Assembly (NCBI RefSeq): GCF_032884065.1
Contig: NW_027062665.1
Location: 620,001 to 684,000, forward strand
Length of the DNA: 64,000 nucleotides
Source of the DNA: Artemia franciscana
Lineage: Eukaryota > Arthropoda > Branchiopoda > Anostraca > Artemiidae
Direction: 5' to 3'
The position numbers and the translations under genes were made by a program. Position 1 is the stretch's first letter; every line of letters starts with the position of its first letter. The notes below the pieces were generated by a model, which saw only the letters and a program-made list of their open reading frames with translations, was not told where the DNA came from and did not search any database. Positions 32,049 through 46,118 of the stretch are shown here, in pieces.

Positions 32049-34197
32049 AAGCCACCGTGAATCTGTTGGAATATCGAAAATCAACGAAGGCTAAGTACAA
32101 CATCATTTTATATATAAGGATTTTCTCAAATTGTATGCATTTGCTTGGTAGTAAACAAACAACGGGCCGATAGCCAGTTGAAAGAAAGCAAAAAACGAAA
32201 GAAGCTACGGAAATATTGCTATGGTAAATCTAGGAGTCTTCAGCGCTAAACATACAAAAAACTATTAAAAGACAAAAGAGAAAAACTAAAATAACCTGTA
32301 AAACCTAAAATAAATCTAAATCTAGAACAACAAAAAGACTAAAAGAAAGGGATTTAATGAAAAAACATTATATAATATAGCAATATAATATAATAAATAA
32401 ACAACTTATAATTAATATAGAATTAAAATAATAAAAATAATAATTTCCTATTGAGGCTTAAAAAGTACCAATGGAGACTGGACTGCCTGAAAAAGTAAAA
32501 AAAAAACAAGGGCAACTACACCTGAAAAGATCATAATGAAGACACAGCCTCAATAGATTGGATGCATCAAAACTGCGACAGCTATTTGAACAACGCCATT
32601 GAACTGAATTTCTTGCTATGAGCAATTTTACAGAAGGTGCACTTTCAACTTGCCTGGGCTTGCTTCTTCAAACCTAAAAAATACGAAAAAGCAATTTAAA
32701 TAATAAAAACTAGTTCTTCTTCAAGAGGCATAATTACTGTTAAGAGAAATCGGGTAGAGGACGTATTAATCTCATAATCATTGTCCACCTGAAACATTTC
32801 TGACAGATGATACAGATTCAAAACAAAACTAGAAGAAACACCTTTTCACAGCAAATCATTTATAGTATTATGTGTCAGTGTTTGTTGTAGTTGCTATTTT
32901 TCATATATTTGTATATGTCTATTATGTTGTCACCATTGTCATAACTTCTTTTTATTACGTTTAGTGCTACAAGCTTGAAAACTTACCGTATTTGCTATTA
33001 ATAAATAAATAAATAAAAATAATATTTGGAGTTTGAAAAGAGAAATGAGTATTTTATAAAAGAACTAGACAATTTTTAATGAAGGCAAAACAATTAGTAC
33101 AAATATGCCAAAAATTAAATACTTCAATTAAACATGCCTCAATATTTTCATTTTATTTACGTGGAAAGACAATTTAACGTATCAAATATCTAGATATATA
33201 GGAAAAATAATCAAGGTTTTTAACCTTCGAGAAACAGTCTATTTGTAAAAAAAAAATATTCAGGCTAAAATACTTCACGTTCTTTTTTCTTTCTAAAAAC
33301 TGTAGGCTAGAGACTGACTGTAGACTAAAAAACTTAGTAAACTCTTTTTTTCTAATTTATTCCTCTTTGAGGATCCTGAAATAATTGAAGATCTTTAAGT
33401 CTCTCCATCGTGTCTCTCAGGTCGACACACGTGTCGATCTGAGGTAAGTATGATCAACAAAACTAGAAGAATACACTACATCTGTGGCATACAAGGTTTT
33501 CATGAAACGGATGGTCGTACGAACTTTTAATGGGGATCTTTTGAATGGGAGTTCTATTGTATTTTCTAAGGGTTAAAACTAAATGGAGGATTAACAGCCC
33601 TCCCAAAGCCCAAAATTCCAAAAAACATTCTATTAAAACTTTGAAAGAACTTTCTTGTTTCGCACTGTTGAATTATTCAGTGCTTATTTGTTTGGGGATG
33701 TCAATCTCATCATAGTCATCAGGACAAGAGTAGTACTTTCGAAAATTCGTTCATTATTCACATATAGTGAATATTATTCACATATATATATGTTGCTGAT
33801 AAAGGTTGCTGACATTATTCACATATATATATGTTGCTGATAAAGGTATGATTGTTTGAACTTCACTTTACAAAAACATGAAGGGCATTCAGACAAGCCT
33901 AACAAAGAATGCTCAGGGAAGTGTTTAAATGAATATATGTGTATATATAGATTGTCAACAGGACGTAACTCAGCAATGACTGAATATATTAATTTAAAAC
34001 TTTCAGAAAATGATAAGGGAGATGATTAAAAAGACAAAATTTGCGTGCAACCAATACAACTACAGCTACTGACACTACTACTGCTACAATTACTACACTA
34101 CTTCATTTTAAAAAATTTAGGAGCAATTTGAACCAAATAAAAATACTATGTGCATTTACTTTGTAAAAGGACCGTATGTCAAGAATTCATTTGGGTA

Positions 34198-35771
34198 TTA
34201 AGTTAAAACTTTCGGAGAATACTTAAACGGGAAGATTATCAAACAGTTTGTGGTAACAAACTGTAGTAAGCAGCGACCCGGCTCAATAGTAATCAAAACT
34301 CTAAAAAATGGAATTTTGATACCAATAGCTCCATCAAAAGAATGGCATTTTAATGCTGATTTTAAATATCTAAGTTTCATCAAGTTTAGTCTTACCCATA
34401 AAAAGTTAAGAGCCTGAGAAAATTTGCGTTATTTTAGAAAATAGGGGTAAACAACCCTTAAAAGTCATACAATCTTAACGAAAATCACATCATCAGATTC
34501 AACGTATCAGAGAACCCTACTGTAGAAGTTTCAAGCTCCTATCCACAAAAATGTGATGCGTGTTTATTTGTTTGTTTTTTGTTGTTTTTTTCCAGGGGTG
34601 ATCGTATCGACCCAGTTGTCCTAGAATGTTGCGAGAGGGCTCATTCTAACGGAAATGAAAAGTTCTAGTTCCCTTTTTAAGTAACCAAAAAAATTGGAGG
34701 GCACCTAGGCCCCCTTCCACGCTAATTATTTTCCCAAAGTCAACAGATCAAAATTCTGAGATAGCCATTTTATTCAGCGTAGTCGAAAAACCTTATAACT
34801 ATGTCTTTGAGGACAACTTACTCCCCCACAGTCCCCGTGGGAGGGGCTACAAGTTACAAACTTTGACCTGTGCTTACATATAGTAATAGTTATTGGGAAG
34901 CGTACAGGCGTTTTCAGTAGGATTTTTTGGTTGAGGGGAGGGGTTAAGAATAGGGGGATAGACTGGGGGAACTTTCCATCGAGGAATTTGTCATGGTGGA
35001 AGAAAATTTCCATGAAGGGAGACTAGGATTTACTAGCATTATTAAAAAAAAAAACAGTGAAAAAATAAATATGAAAATGTTTTTTTTCAGCTGGAAGTAA
35101 AGAGCAGCATTAAAACTAAAACGAACAGAAATTATTACCCATATGAGAGGCTCCCCTCCTCCTAATACCCCGCTCTTTACGCTAAAGTATTTTTAGTAGT
35201 TTCAACTATTTATTCTATGGCTTTTGTGATTCAGGGGTCATTCTTAATGAATTGGGACAAAATTTAAGCTTTAGTGTAAAGAGCGAGGTACTGACGACGG
35301 GGCGAATCCCCCCATATATGTAATAAAAACATGAGAATACAAAAGTTCTTTACGTAAGCTAATTTATAAGTTACGTAAATCTTTTACCAATAAAAAGATT
35401 CGTAAAAAATTAAAAGTTCTAGTTGCCTTTTTAATTAACCAAAAAATCGGAGGGCAACTAGGCTCCGTCCCCCGCTCTTTTTTTCTCAAAATCATTCGAT
35501 CAAAATTATGAGAAAGCCATTTAGCAAAAAAAAAAAAATATATGCAATTGTCGTTTTAATTATTCCTCTGCAGAGAGCCAAAATCAAAACATGCACTGGT
35601 TGAAAAACATTCAGAAATTAAATTAAAAAAAAAACAAGTTTTTTTCTACTGAAAGTAAGGAGCAAAATTAAAACTTAAAACAAACAGAAATTACTTCGTA
35701 TAAGAAAGGGGCCGCTTCCTCACCAACGCCCCGCTCTTTACGCTAAAGTTTTTTACTGTTTTAAAAAGAAG
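34198..35771 (+). repeat. Family C interspersed repeat in T2
   Basis: Copy of 23215-24790. The sub-block at about 34645-34690 differs more than its surroundings (CTAACGG for CTAGGGG, CTAGTTCCC for CCAGTGCCG), matching consensus landmarks seen elsewhere in the family. Confidence 0.85.
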
Positions 35772-35932
35772 AGTTGAAAGAAAGAGTCAAACTTTATGAT
35801 TCAAACTTATATGATTTTATTAATACTTTGTCCTTTTCTGTTATATCTATACAAATTAATTAATCCTTTTTAATGCAAATATACCAAATATTCCCATATT
35901 TGAAATACAACGAGCAAATAAAGCTTACATAC

Positions 35933-36296
35933 CTCTGGAATTAGGATTTCTATGCCAAATGCTAATCCCAAGGATAAATATACCGCCAATGGGTTTCCAT
36001 TAAACTCATCATCATACACAAACATCAATATCTGATATACTTTTACAAACAAATTCAGAGCATAAACGAAATTTCTGAATGATTTGTTGACTTTGACTTT
36101 TAATATGTCCTTGATTTTTCCTTCTTCATCTGCATCATCATTTTGTACTGCAATGGCACATTTTATGTACAATTTCATGTCGTCGGTAGAGATGATCACA
36201 TTTAATATTGTATTTAATAGCGTTAATACGAACAATAAAATAAGAAGAAACCATGATACCCATCTGGGGTAAAGATGTTTTACTTCAGCTTCTTTC
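35933..36296 (-). CDS. Second copy of the two-membrane-segment exon
   Basis: Same acceptor, donor, phase and deduced peptide as 24951-25314. With no amino-acid change visible between the two, the duplication is recent, the exon is conserved, or the two copies are alleles placed in tandem by the assembler. Confidence 0.6.
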
Positions 36297-36663
36297 CTGA
36301 AAGATAGACCTCAGAATCAATTTACAGGAAAGTCAAATTCGCTTATTTTCCAAGATTACTTGAAAGATCTGTCGGTAGGGTTCATATTCAGAGTTAGGAT
36401 GGATAGTATTAAATTCGACACTGGTGAAAAAAGTGAGTTATGCTCAACGAGCGTAGGAGGGGTTGGGAACAGACTGTTTGGAATCACTATGCTAAAGCAC
36501 TGTGATACTGTTAAATAGTTGAAGCACTGTTAAATTTTACAAATAAGCAATAAAGATGTAAAGGATTCACTATTATGATCTATAGCTGCAGTATTATGTA
36601 GCAACTAAAACTTTTATCCCCTCTATAGGAATAAAAAATTTGAAGGCACACGCTAAATGCACA

Positions 36664-36796
36664 TTAATATTGTGCATCATTTTTCCTTTTTTGTATTTTT
36701 GTCCCTTCAGGAATTCTCCAATTAATATTAAAATAGCAACCCTTATTTTCATTCTTAGGATATGTACCATGAACTCTGTTAACAATAGCTCTTATT
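36664..36796 (-). CDS. Second copy of the unrecognised candidate terminal exon
   Basis: Counterpart of 25682-25814, with NWRIPEG in place of NLTIPEG. The coding status is as uncertain as in T1. Confidence 0.22.
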
Positions 36797-38082
36797 CTGA
36801 TATTATCAGCATCAAAGGTAAAATTGATGAAAAAAGAAAAAAGAAAAATTCCCTTCATAGAAAGTCTGGAAAAGTAATTCAATACCATGCTTGACAACTA
36901 TTCAATATTTCATGCTTTAATTGTATTTTATAATTGTATTGATAAAAGTATGTCTTATCAATCTGGTTAAAACTTGAGATTTAGTGAGTTAGTTCAGACA
37001 AAATTATTAGAAATATTTTCCCATATGAATAAAGTTACACCTAAAAAACCATGTACACTTGTGAAAACTAAGTATTTTCTTTTTGCCAGTTTTACCCTTC
37101 TGAAGCACATATTCAACAGTCTTTCTTTCCCATAAATATATCTAGCCATTGTATATTGTACAACTTTTGTAGGCAAATGATATTTAGATTAATTTAAAAA
37201 TAAATCTGGATTTTGAAGAACTACCACTACCTTCTCAAGTAGAAGCTATACAAACAGAAAACACTCATTTAGACAATTTATTCAGAAAGGAACTTCATGG
37301 TAAACATTAAGTATTTTTTTAAGTGCAATGACTTTTGAGTCTAGGGGGCTGTAGTTGGTACAGATAAAGCAAAAACAGGTGAAACGTAATATAAAAGTAG
37401 ACAGGTTAGAGAACGACAGGGGTTTTGGGGTCATTCAGTAGAAAAGCAAACAAGACACAATTTGATTCTATGGCGACAGCTCCAAAGAAGATTGCAACAC
37501 CAGAAAAACCCTGTTGGAGGAGATGAAGAAGAGACAGGCAAACGGAGAAACAGACCTAGTGATTAGAAAAGGATAAATCACAAAAACGGGCAAACTCGAG
37601 CAATTTCGATGGATGGGGAGCCATCCTATATTTAATTTTTTACCCATCCTATATAGGATGGGGAGCTACTCTTCCAACTTAGACTGCAAGAGTCTTCCTT
37701 TTGATGGTCATTAAACTCAATCCAACCTGACCTCTAATTTACAGAGTTGTTCTATCAATTCTTTTTGTTCTTTTATGATTAACTTTTACTACAAAATCAT
37801 TCATTGAATTTTATGTGTTCTTTGAATGCTACCTGATTCCCAAAATCATTCTAGTCCTTGAAAGGGGCTACCAGCCAGAACGGCTTCCCTCCTCCCACTA
37901 CTTGTTGTTTCATACACTGCTCTCCTCTTTACCCCTTCTTTCCATCATTATTTTTCACAAACACATTTATTCATCATCCGTTTTATAATTATGGGGCAAT
38001 TTTAGAGATAGTTTAATTTTTTTTTTTTGTTCAGGATCATTTTGGTCCTGGTAAAATTCCCTGTTTACAAACGTATTTGAAA

Positions 38083-38253
38083 TCATAGATTCATGCTAAG
38101 CCGCAGATCATATTCACTTCTTTGGTAACAATGATTTTGATGACTTGGTTTTAGTTTTCTTAATATAGGACTCTCACTATAACTTAAATTCTTTTCCAAA
38201 ATATATTTCTTCATTTGTTCAGGTAATGGAACATTGACCAAACATTCCCTAAG
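38083..38253 (-). CDS. Second copy of the SOCS-box-like terminal exon
   Basis: Identical deduced peptide and splice acceptor to 27102-27272, again with the half transposon directly upstream. Confidence 0.4.
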   Translation of the reverse strand, partial: LRECLVNVPLPEQMKKYILEKNLSYSESPILRKLKPSHQNHCYQRSEYDLRLSMNL

Positions 38254-39155
38254 CTTCAAAAAAAAACACTGATATGGCTCAGAATTCAACTCAAATAACA
38301 GGAATTGCATTTTGAGAACTAAAGCCAGAGAAAAAGCAACTTGTAACTGAAAATTAAGGTGATATGTTGCTTTGTCAAAATTCCAATAGGTATAGGCTAG
38401 ACCTGTCATATAGGCAAATTTTAGGGCCCTCTAGAGGGACAGAGTGTTAAAATACCTTTAAAATACCTTACCAAGATATATTTTAGCCTGTAGACCCATC
38501 CCTAAGTTTCATTTTCCTAACCTAACCTGTTTCAAAGATAGCCTAGTCACTAAACTAGAATTTTGCCAAAACTTTACTGTGGCCTACTTTACAACTTGCA
38601 GAATATCCTAACAGCAGGCTACCTAAGAAATTATGAATACAGCTCTACTAGCCTACATTATCCCTAGCCCCTAAATGCTCAAATATATGGTCCATTTTAT
38701 ATATTCCCCATGCATCTCTGTTGATTTAATCTGCAAATTGAATCAGCTGTGACAAAACAAGAACCAGAAAAGCAAGACTGAAAATAGGGGGACAGCAACT
38801 GAAATAAGAAGCCTATAATATATTAATTATTTACATATAAAGAATGTAGATCAGGAAACGCATTTTTAAAATAAAATCTCACATGGGAAAGGATTTAGCC
38901 AACGCAATATAGGCTAAAAGTTTAAACTTATGGGGATTGCACGTTAATCAAAAGAATATCTTGATTTTTTCAAAATTTTATAGCCTAGTGTTTCCTTTTA
39001 CATAGGTCATTGATGCCACAGATTTTTATTATAGAAAAAATAACATTCTATTATTTTTTTGCTTTTCATCAAAGCATAGGTTTAATGTTTACTTTATTTC
39101 TTTAAGAATAGCCAACAAAGAAATGTTAAATATAAAATAACAAAGCAATAATCTG

Positions 39156-39784
39156 GGTAAAATTCTTGTTAATTGACTTCTTGCTATCTCAGACAGGTTT
39201 TAGGTTAGGAAAATGAAACTTACATGGATGGGTCTACAGGCTAGAGTATGTCCCGGGAAGGTATTTTAAAGTACCCACCTCTACTCCTTCTCCCTCTAGA
39301 GGGCCCTGAAATTTGCCTACATGACAGGTCTATACCTATTGAAATTTTGATAAAACAACATTTAACCTTAATTTTCAGTTACTAGTTGCTTTTTCTCTGC
39401 CTTTTGTTGTGAAAATGCAATTCCTGTTATTTGAGTAGAATTTTGAGCCATATCAATGTTTTTTTTAAATTTAAGAAATGTATATGCATATGCATATCTT
39501 TAAAACCTTATAAAATAGAATTGAGCAAAGTTATGAAGCTGAAAACAATTTTGTTGTACTTCAATTAAGCAGAAGATCTATTTTGCAAGGTTTCACTTTT
39601 AAAACACATATTTTTAAAGGTCATCAAAGGTCAGGGCCCTCTAAAGGGAGAAGGAGTGGAAGTAGTTGCTTCAAAATACCTTCCTGGGTCATACTTTAGT
39701 CTGTAGATTTATTCCTGAAAGTTTCATTTTTCTAACCTAAACCCTTTCTGGGATAGCAAAAAGTCAATTAACTAGAATTTTACC
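39156..39784. mobile_element. 629 bp transposon in T2
   Basis: Same termini, length and ATAATCTG flanks (39148-39155 and 39785-39792) as in T1, so the insertion predates the T1/T2 duplication. Confidence 0.93.
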
Positions 39785-40080
39785 ATAATCTGTAAGAATT
39801 TCAAGTCTTACCCTTAATCTAGAGCACCAAGCCTAAAAATTAGCCCTACTACCTTAAAACTTGGACTAGGCTATGTCAAATTATCAATCATCTTAACATA
39901 CACGGAATTAAAATGGCCGCTATGTTTCTTCAATCAATGTTTAACGTAAAAAAAGAATGGTGAATCTCTGAAATTTTATATATTTTTTTAAATTAAAAAA
40001 ATTGTCAGATTTCTCAACCAAGTTAAACATTGGATAAAAAAATTAATATATAAATTTTATGTATTTATAATTATTTTAGA

Positions 40081-41342
40081 AGTATTTATAGATGGCACAT
40101 ATTTATCAGCTTCCTCTGGCTTTCTCTTTAGCTCAAACGTAGCTTATTCACTTCCAGCTGTTCTAGGGATCAGACCTTTTTATCAAGATATTTGGGCTTC
40201 ACACCGAATTCGTTTTTGAAAGCGATATGAAATTGTCGGGGCATAATTATGATATATAGGGATAACTGAAAAGTCTGTCCTTGTAATTTGGGACTCAAAA
40301 CAAACTATTCTAACATCTATTTGCTTTTTTAACTATCAACATTCTCTTTTTTTTTCAAAAACGTGGGTTCTATTCATTCAGTCTATCTGTGACGGTCTTA
40401 AGTAAAACAAGTTGATTAATTTGTATTGGACTATCCTTTAAGTGAACCTGCTTAGTGCTGTTTTCCCCCCTTGAAAAAAGTGTGGCTCGCCTTATGCCTC
40501 AGTTGTCCGTAATAAGACATGTCTCAACCAATTAAACCTTGCTAAACTGTATAATTCAACAGTACTTCGAAATTTTCTGTCTGAAATGTATAAATATACT
40601 CGATCTTTATCTCCCGAGTGGACTCAATCTGCACACAGAAATACATAAGTTTACGTTACAATAAGGAAAAGTTAAAATAATAGCAACCAAATATGATTTT
40701 TGAAAAGCAACTAATAAAATTTGAAAACTAATTGATAAAGTTTTCTAGGAAAAATAGAATCAAGATCTTTATTCCAGTTATAGATATGGTCTAGAAATAG
40801 TAAGATTGGCGTATGACAAAAATACATAATTATACATACTTAATTATACATATACTTAATTATTATACTATACATATACTTAATTATTTAATTATACATA
40901 CGTGCATACTGAATAGTACATCAGCGTCTGCTTATACAATTTAAGTATCTTTTACTTCCCAAAAAATTAAAAAGGAAGTTTTGTTCTCTTTGACATCGTT
41001 GCCATGTTCCAAAATAAAGAGAGAGCAGCACGTTCTCGCGATTCAAACCCTTACTCTTTGGTTTTCTACAAAGTAAGAGCTTTTTTTTTATTTCACCTGT
41101 GTTTTTCATCTTTATCTCCTCTCTAATCTTGCAGAACAGTCGATTGCCTTCTAACCATTGCTTGGGAATTGCTAGCGGAAGTTACTTCAAAATTGCACCA
41201 TTAATATGTTAAAATATTGCAAGTATAAAACAAATGAAGATCCTTCTGTTTTTGATACCATTAGAATATCAATTATTCAAACTCTTACGCAGTCAGTTGA
41301 AAGGCACCACCTTATGATAATGATTTTTTACTGCCTGTTCAG
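40081..41342. repeat. Module T, truncated chimeric copy T3
   Basis: Up to about 40460 it carries T1/T2-type variants (GTCGGGGCATAATT, GTGAACCTGCTTAGTGCTG). From about 40517 it carries T0-type variants (CTCAACCAATTAAACC, CTTCGAAATTTTCTGTCTG, ACTCAATCTGCACACAG, GGAAGTTTTGTTCTC without the insertion seen in T1/T2). It stops at CTGTTCAG and joins module B2. Confidence 0.88.
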
Positions 41343-41436
41343 GATCATGAGGATCATGATTCCTGCCAATGAATTCCACAAGGGAAGGGGAAAAGCTAAT
41401 TTTTTTGTACAAATTTATGATTGGTATTATTTTTAA
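41206..41436 (+). CDS. Fusion open frame across the T3-B2 junction
   Basis: The short T frame beginning MLKYCKYKTNEDPS is joined at 41342 to B2 sequence and gains a new tail (PANEFHKGRGKANFF). It is a by-product of the rearrangement; no function is supported. Confidence 0.2.
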   Translation: MLKYCKYKTNEDPSVFDTIRISIIQTLTQSVERHHLMIMIFYCLFRIMRIMIPANEFHKGRGKANFFVQIYDWYYF

Positions 41437-42634
41437 TTTTGCTTGTTTATATATTCTTCAATGTTTTCTTGCTTTCTAGGGATGGAAGGGGGTGAGTTAG
41501 AAATTAATTTCCAATTTTTTTTCATTTCAAAATATTTTTGAATGTGCGTTTAATGTGGGTTCTGCACCGAAATTAGCTCCCCTAAATAAAGATTTATTTC
41601 CCCTAAATTATTTGAGCTGATACGGTAGTGGCATTCTGTTTTTGTTCCTAAATTTCTATGGGAAATATTGCGTCCAAAAGCATTGCCAACTGTACTTGAT
41701 TTATTTTTTCAGGCAGTGGCACCTGGTGCTGTTCTGGACCTTGACCTTCCTCATTAAAAAAAAGTATCCTTTCCTCCTTTGCTGGGTAATATTCTACTGA
41801 AATATTGAAGGAGACGCATCCTTGTAGACAAAGACACATACTATGCGAATTATTTGATTTCTAAGAAATTTATATTTGAGGATGTATTTGTGATTAAAAA
41901 TGCTTTTTAATCCCACCTAAATTCCATATAACATGAAAAAGTTACATTTCCCCTAAACTGAATATACCCTTCCACTCAAAGTCTGCTTACACTATTAGAG
42001 CAATTATTGCAAAGGCACGTACACAGGCAATTGTTCTAAGGCACACGAGTTTTTGCACCTGTTTGGCTTGAAAAAAACTGCGTTATGATATTTTATGTTG
42101 CTTCCTTCAGAAATTTTGAGTCTTACCTTTACTTCCTAAACTTAAGAACTTGATTTTTTCCCCATTTTGTTTTACAGAGATCCTCATCCACTTAACTAAT
42201 TATCTGGTACTGACTCTGGAAAAAAATTATTGTGACCAGGCATGAGCTTCTGGTTTTCTGAACTAGTCTCCAGGTTGTTTATACAAATTAATAACTGGAG
42301 ACATGTGGCAGAAGGGAACCTATTTGAAACAAAGAAAGAAAAGGATTACCAGCATATCTGGATTGTGTTCTATCTTTACCTCGTCTAATATATACCTCAA
42401 TAGATTCTTAGCTGGCTGTTTTTGCCTTTTTGACAGTTTTACGTTAATTTAGCACCAGAGCTATGGTACTTTGAGCTATAAAATAAAGCAGAGCTGGATC
42501 TACATTTTTTTCTCAAGGGACAGGAGAGAATGTAGATTTGGCCGCCCCCGTTGTATCATAAATACTGGAAATACTACAATTTTGTGAAAGCTGAACGTAT
42601 TTCATGATCAGTTAATGGTACTCATTTGTATTTA

Positions 42635-43179
42635 TCAAGTGCCGTCAGCGTAGTGGGAACGAGACGTCACTACCGTTAGTTGTCTCCAGGGTGTTCTGTC
42701 CTGGGTGTTGGTTGGAGCTTCATTGGGGTTGATGTTTCTGGTAGTGATTCAATCGCAGATGAATTCCCCCCATCTTGTGGGTGATCTACCTTTAGAACGT
42801 TATCTAATTTGCAGTTGGATCAAAAATGAGTTTGGTGGGCGTTTGAGGGGGTAGATGAAGTAGATAACCGTACCAACGCACCGACCAAGACTTGAGCTGC
42901 GATTGAGCTCGAGCGTTTACCCTGTTAAACCATCTAACATGCTTGATTTCATGGAGGTGCCATGTCTCAAAAGCATCTGCCTTGAGCGTCTGAGACATGC
43001 ATAGAGTCTCTGACAAGTACTACATAACTCCAACTACCGAGGCAGAGCAGACTCTTGCCTTCGTGAGGCAGCTGATCTGGGGTTTGTAAAATATTTTTCC
43101 GAGAAGAGGTAAGGAAGGCTGATGATTTAAAATTGTCACGATTTCGGTGTTGCTGTAGAGCTAATTGAACATTTGATTA
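42635..43179 (-). pseudogene. LINE2 ORF2 C-terminal end in B2
   Basis: Copy of 9416-9960 with the same frame (42804-43016, ADAFETWHLHEIKHVRWFN) and the same terminal stop at 42635-42637. Confidence 0.85.
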
Positions 43180-45931
43180 TTCTCGTGAGCACACTAGTAA
43201 CTCGACGAAGGTAAAGTATAACAATTTTTTATATTTAAGGATTTTCTCAAATTGTATGCGTTCACTCGGTAGTAAACAAAACAACTGGCTGACGGCCAGT
43301 GGACAGAAAGGAAAAAACAAAACAAGCTACGTTCATATTGCTAGCGTAAATCTAGGAGTCTTCACCACTTAATATAGTAAACAACTATTTAAAGGAGGAA
43401 GGATAAAAACTAAAATAACCTGTAAAGCCTAAAATATAAATCAAATCTAAATCAAAAACAACAGAAAAATATTAATAAAAAGAGAATTTAATAAAAAATG
43501 ATAAATAAAAAGATATATATTAATATAGAAATAATATAATATTTTAAATATAATAATCAAATAATCAAATAAAAAAGTGAGAATGATGAAATTAATAACA
43601 ATAATAATAAAAATGACATTAATACTCCTGTCATAAACCAAAGAGAATGAAAAAAGTAGTAGGACAACAATGTCAACTAGCTGCAAATAAACTTTACAAC
43701 ACTTGAACTGAATTCAAGTGTTTGAACAATAGCACCGTACTGATATATGCAGAAAAACACTTAACCAACTTCTATAGAGCATGAAAAACATAGCATGCCA
43801 ACGTAGCATGAAACAATTTCAACTTACTGCAACACTGCTGTAATCCAGTTGAACTTATTTGAATAAAGTATTTCAACAAAAAAACTGAATTGACATTTGT
43901 GTTTTACACGGCGTGTGTTTTATGGCTAGTAAATTGCCATTTCCATGACTCATTGAATTCCAATTAACTGCATGCTTCGAAAGGCTCTATTTCTGGAAAT
44001 AAGATACTATAAAATTTAGGCAAAAATTAAACATTTAGGAGCCTTAAACGTTAATTATCAAAACATGAACCCCTGTCTTCATTATGGGTTTTCAGGGCAT
44101 GTCAGCCGAGTGAAAACATCTGTACATTAAGACAGAGACTTTCATGAAGAAAAAAAAACACTTCAAACACACCTTATTTGCTTTTTCGAGCCTTAAAAAG
44201 CAACAATGGAAGCTGGTCTGCCTGAAAAGTAAAAAAACACCTGCAACTACGCCTCAAAAGTCCATAATGAAGACACGACCTAACTAAATTGGGCGCATCA
44301 AAACTGCAACTACCATTTGAACAACGGAATTGTACTGAATTTTTTGCAATGAGCAATTTCATAGAAGGTGCACTTTCAACTTACCTGGTTTGCTTTTCAT
44401 ACCTAAAAAATACAAAAAAGCAACGTAAATAATATTTTAAACCAAACTGCTTCTCCATTTACAGAAATTAAAAGCGAAAACGTGATAATAACTTAAATAA
44501 ACTAGTGAAAAAATTTAACTAATAAAAATCCAATATTTCAACCTTATCCACGGGGGAAAAAGGTAAAGTTAAATTAAATTCAATGCAACGCATAAAGAGA
44601 AAAAGGAAAAAAAAACATACACAAAAATAGATGCAGTTTACAAGTCCAATTTACAATAAATTAATTACGGGCAAGGTCAAAGTTCCAAACAGCATTTTGT
44701 TTCTTAATAGTTCCCGAACAAGTGTCAACACTTTGAGTCAAAGTTGGGATGAGGTCAATGCTGGGAAGAGTTAATAGAACGCAACTAAGCTATGAAATAA
44801 AAAAAACCCATTCAACATATCACATAATTTTCTTTGACCTGTTGCCATATACAGCCTTAGATTACATACACAGTCAAATTCATTCAAATTAATATAATAT
44901 ATATTTTTTTCTAACTCTCATTGCTAGACTTGAATTATAGGAGAGACAATCTGGTGTGCCAGTAATAATCTTTTGTCATTTATATGTGTTTATTCAGGCT
45001 GTTTATGGCGAGTCAAATATTTTGGAGGCTATTGAAATGTGAATTTTGTTTATTGATTTTTGTGTGTGAGTTTTTTATTTTCTTTATATATTGCGTTTAT
45101 TTGAATTAGTTTTACCTATTTTTTCTCCCTTTGACAAAGGCTCGTAGAGGTGGAGTCTAAAAACCAAAAGTTTTCTTTTGGGGGGGGGGGCGGTCACTAT
45201 TTTGTTTAAATTATACCCATTTTTTCTATTAAATTCTGTAAAACGCATATTGATTGAATTTCAGGACGAAACACTCATCACCCACTGTATGGCCAGTTCT
45301 GTGTGCCTTTTTGATATTATCTTGTCAAACCACAGAAAATTCCAGTTTGTGGTAAAAATATTTGTATATACCTTACCAAGGTATCTGAGGCCCAAATGGT
45401 CCCAGCTCCTTCGCTCACTCCAATCGTCTCTCATTGCTTAGACTTGCCTGTTAATGGCCATCACTTGGCCTTGCTTTGAATGGACTTTGATGCAAGCCCC
45501 CTTCTGGGGAGAAAAAACGCCATGGCGACCAGAACGAATCCTTACTTAATACAATCAAAGCCAACTTTGAATTAACTGTTGGTTTTTGTTTTCAAGACCA
45601 TAGAATCCCTCTAGGGTCCAAATAGTTTTTTTCTTAACCTAAGTCCGTCAGCTTCAAGTTCGAGAGACATCAGCAAATCAGTTTGTCTCTTAAATCAATT
45701 ATAAGTACCATACTAAGAGAGGGTAAGCAACCTTTTTTTCGCTCACACCTTCACCCTCTTTCAAAAACTGATTTTAAGCATTATTTCCACGTGTAATGAT
45801 CAGTTTGAAATAAATAGCATGGATATTTCTTTCTGAGTCCAGTTTTCTCTTACTTCTACATATAGTTATAACAGCTGACTAGAAGAAAAGTTTAAAAAAA
45901 TATTTCTAAACCTGGCAAATGAAATTAAAAT

Positions 45932-46118
45932 TTATCGAAGATCAAAATGTAACAAAATGTTCGTATCTTTAGGAATATCATTAACATTATGGGAATCATG
46001 AATGTTTGGGGTGAGAGGCTGCACCATGTGCCGCTCCCTTATATTATTTATGCAGTCATAGGTGACAACCCCTTGAAATTCATAGCGTTTGTTGTGTGAA
46101 CAAAAAAGAAGAGATAGC
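45932..46118 (-). CDS. B2 copy of the candidate terminal exon
   Basis: Counterpart of 12721-12907. It is open to the same stop, with amino-acid changes IREGH to IRERH and NIRD to NIHD. Function unknown. Confidence 0.28.

Larger units (their letters stand above)
29103..40080. repeat. Module T, full copy T2
   Basis: Tandem copy of T1 in the same orientation, differing by scattered substitutions and small indels. It retains the same LINE2 relic, family C insertion, candidate exons and 629 bp transposon. Confidence 0.96.
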
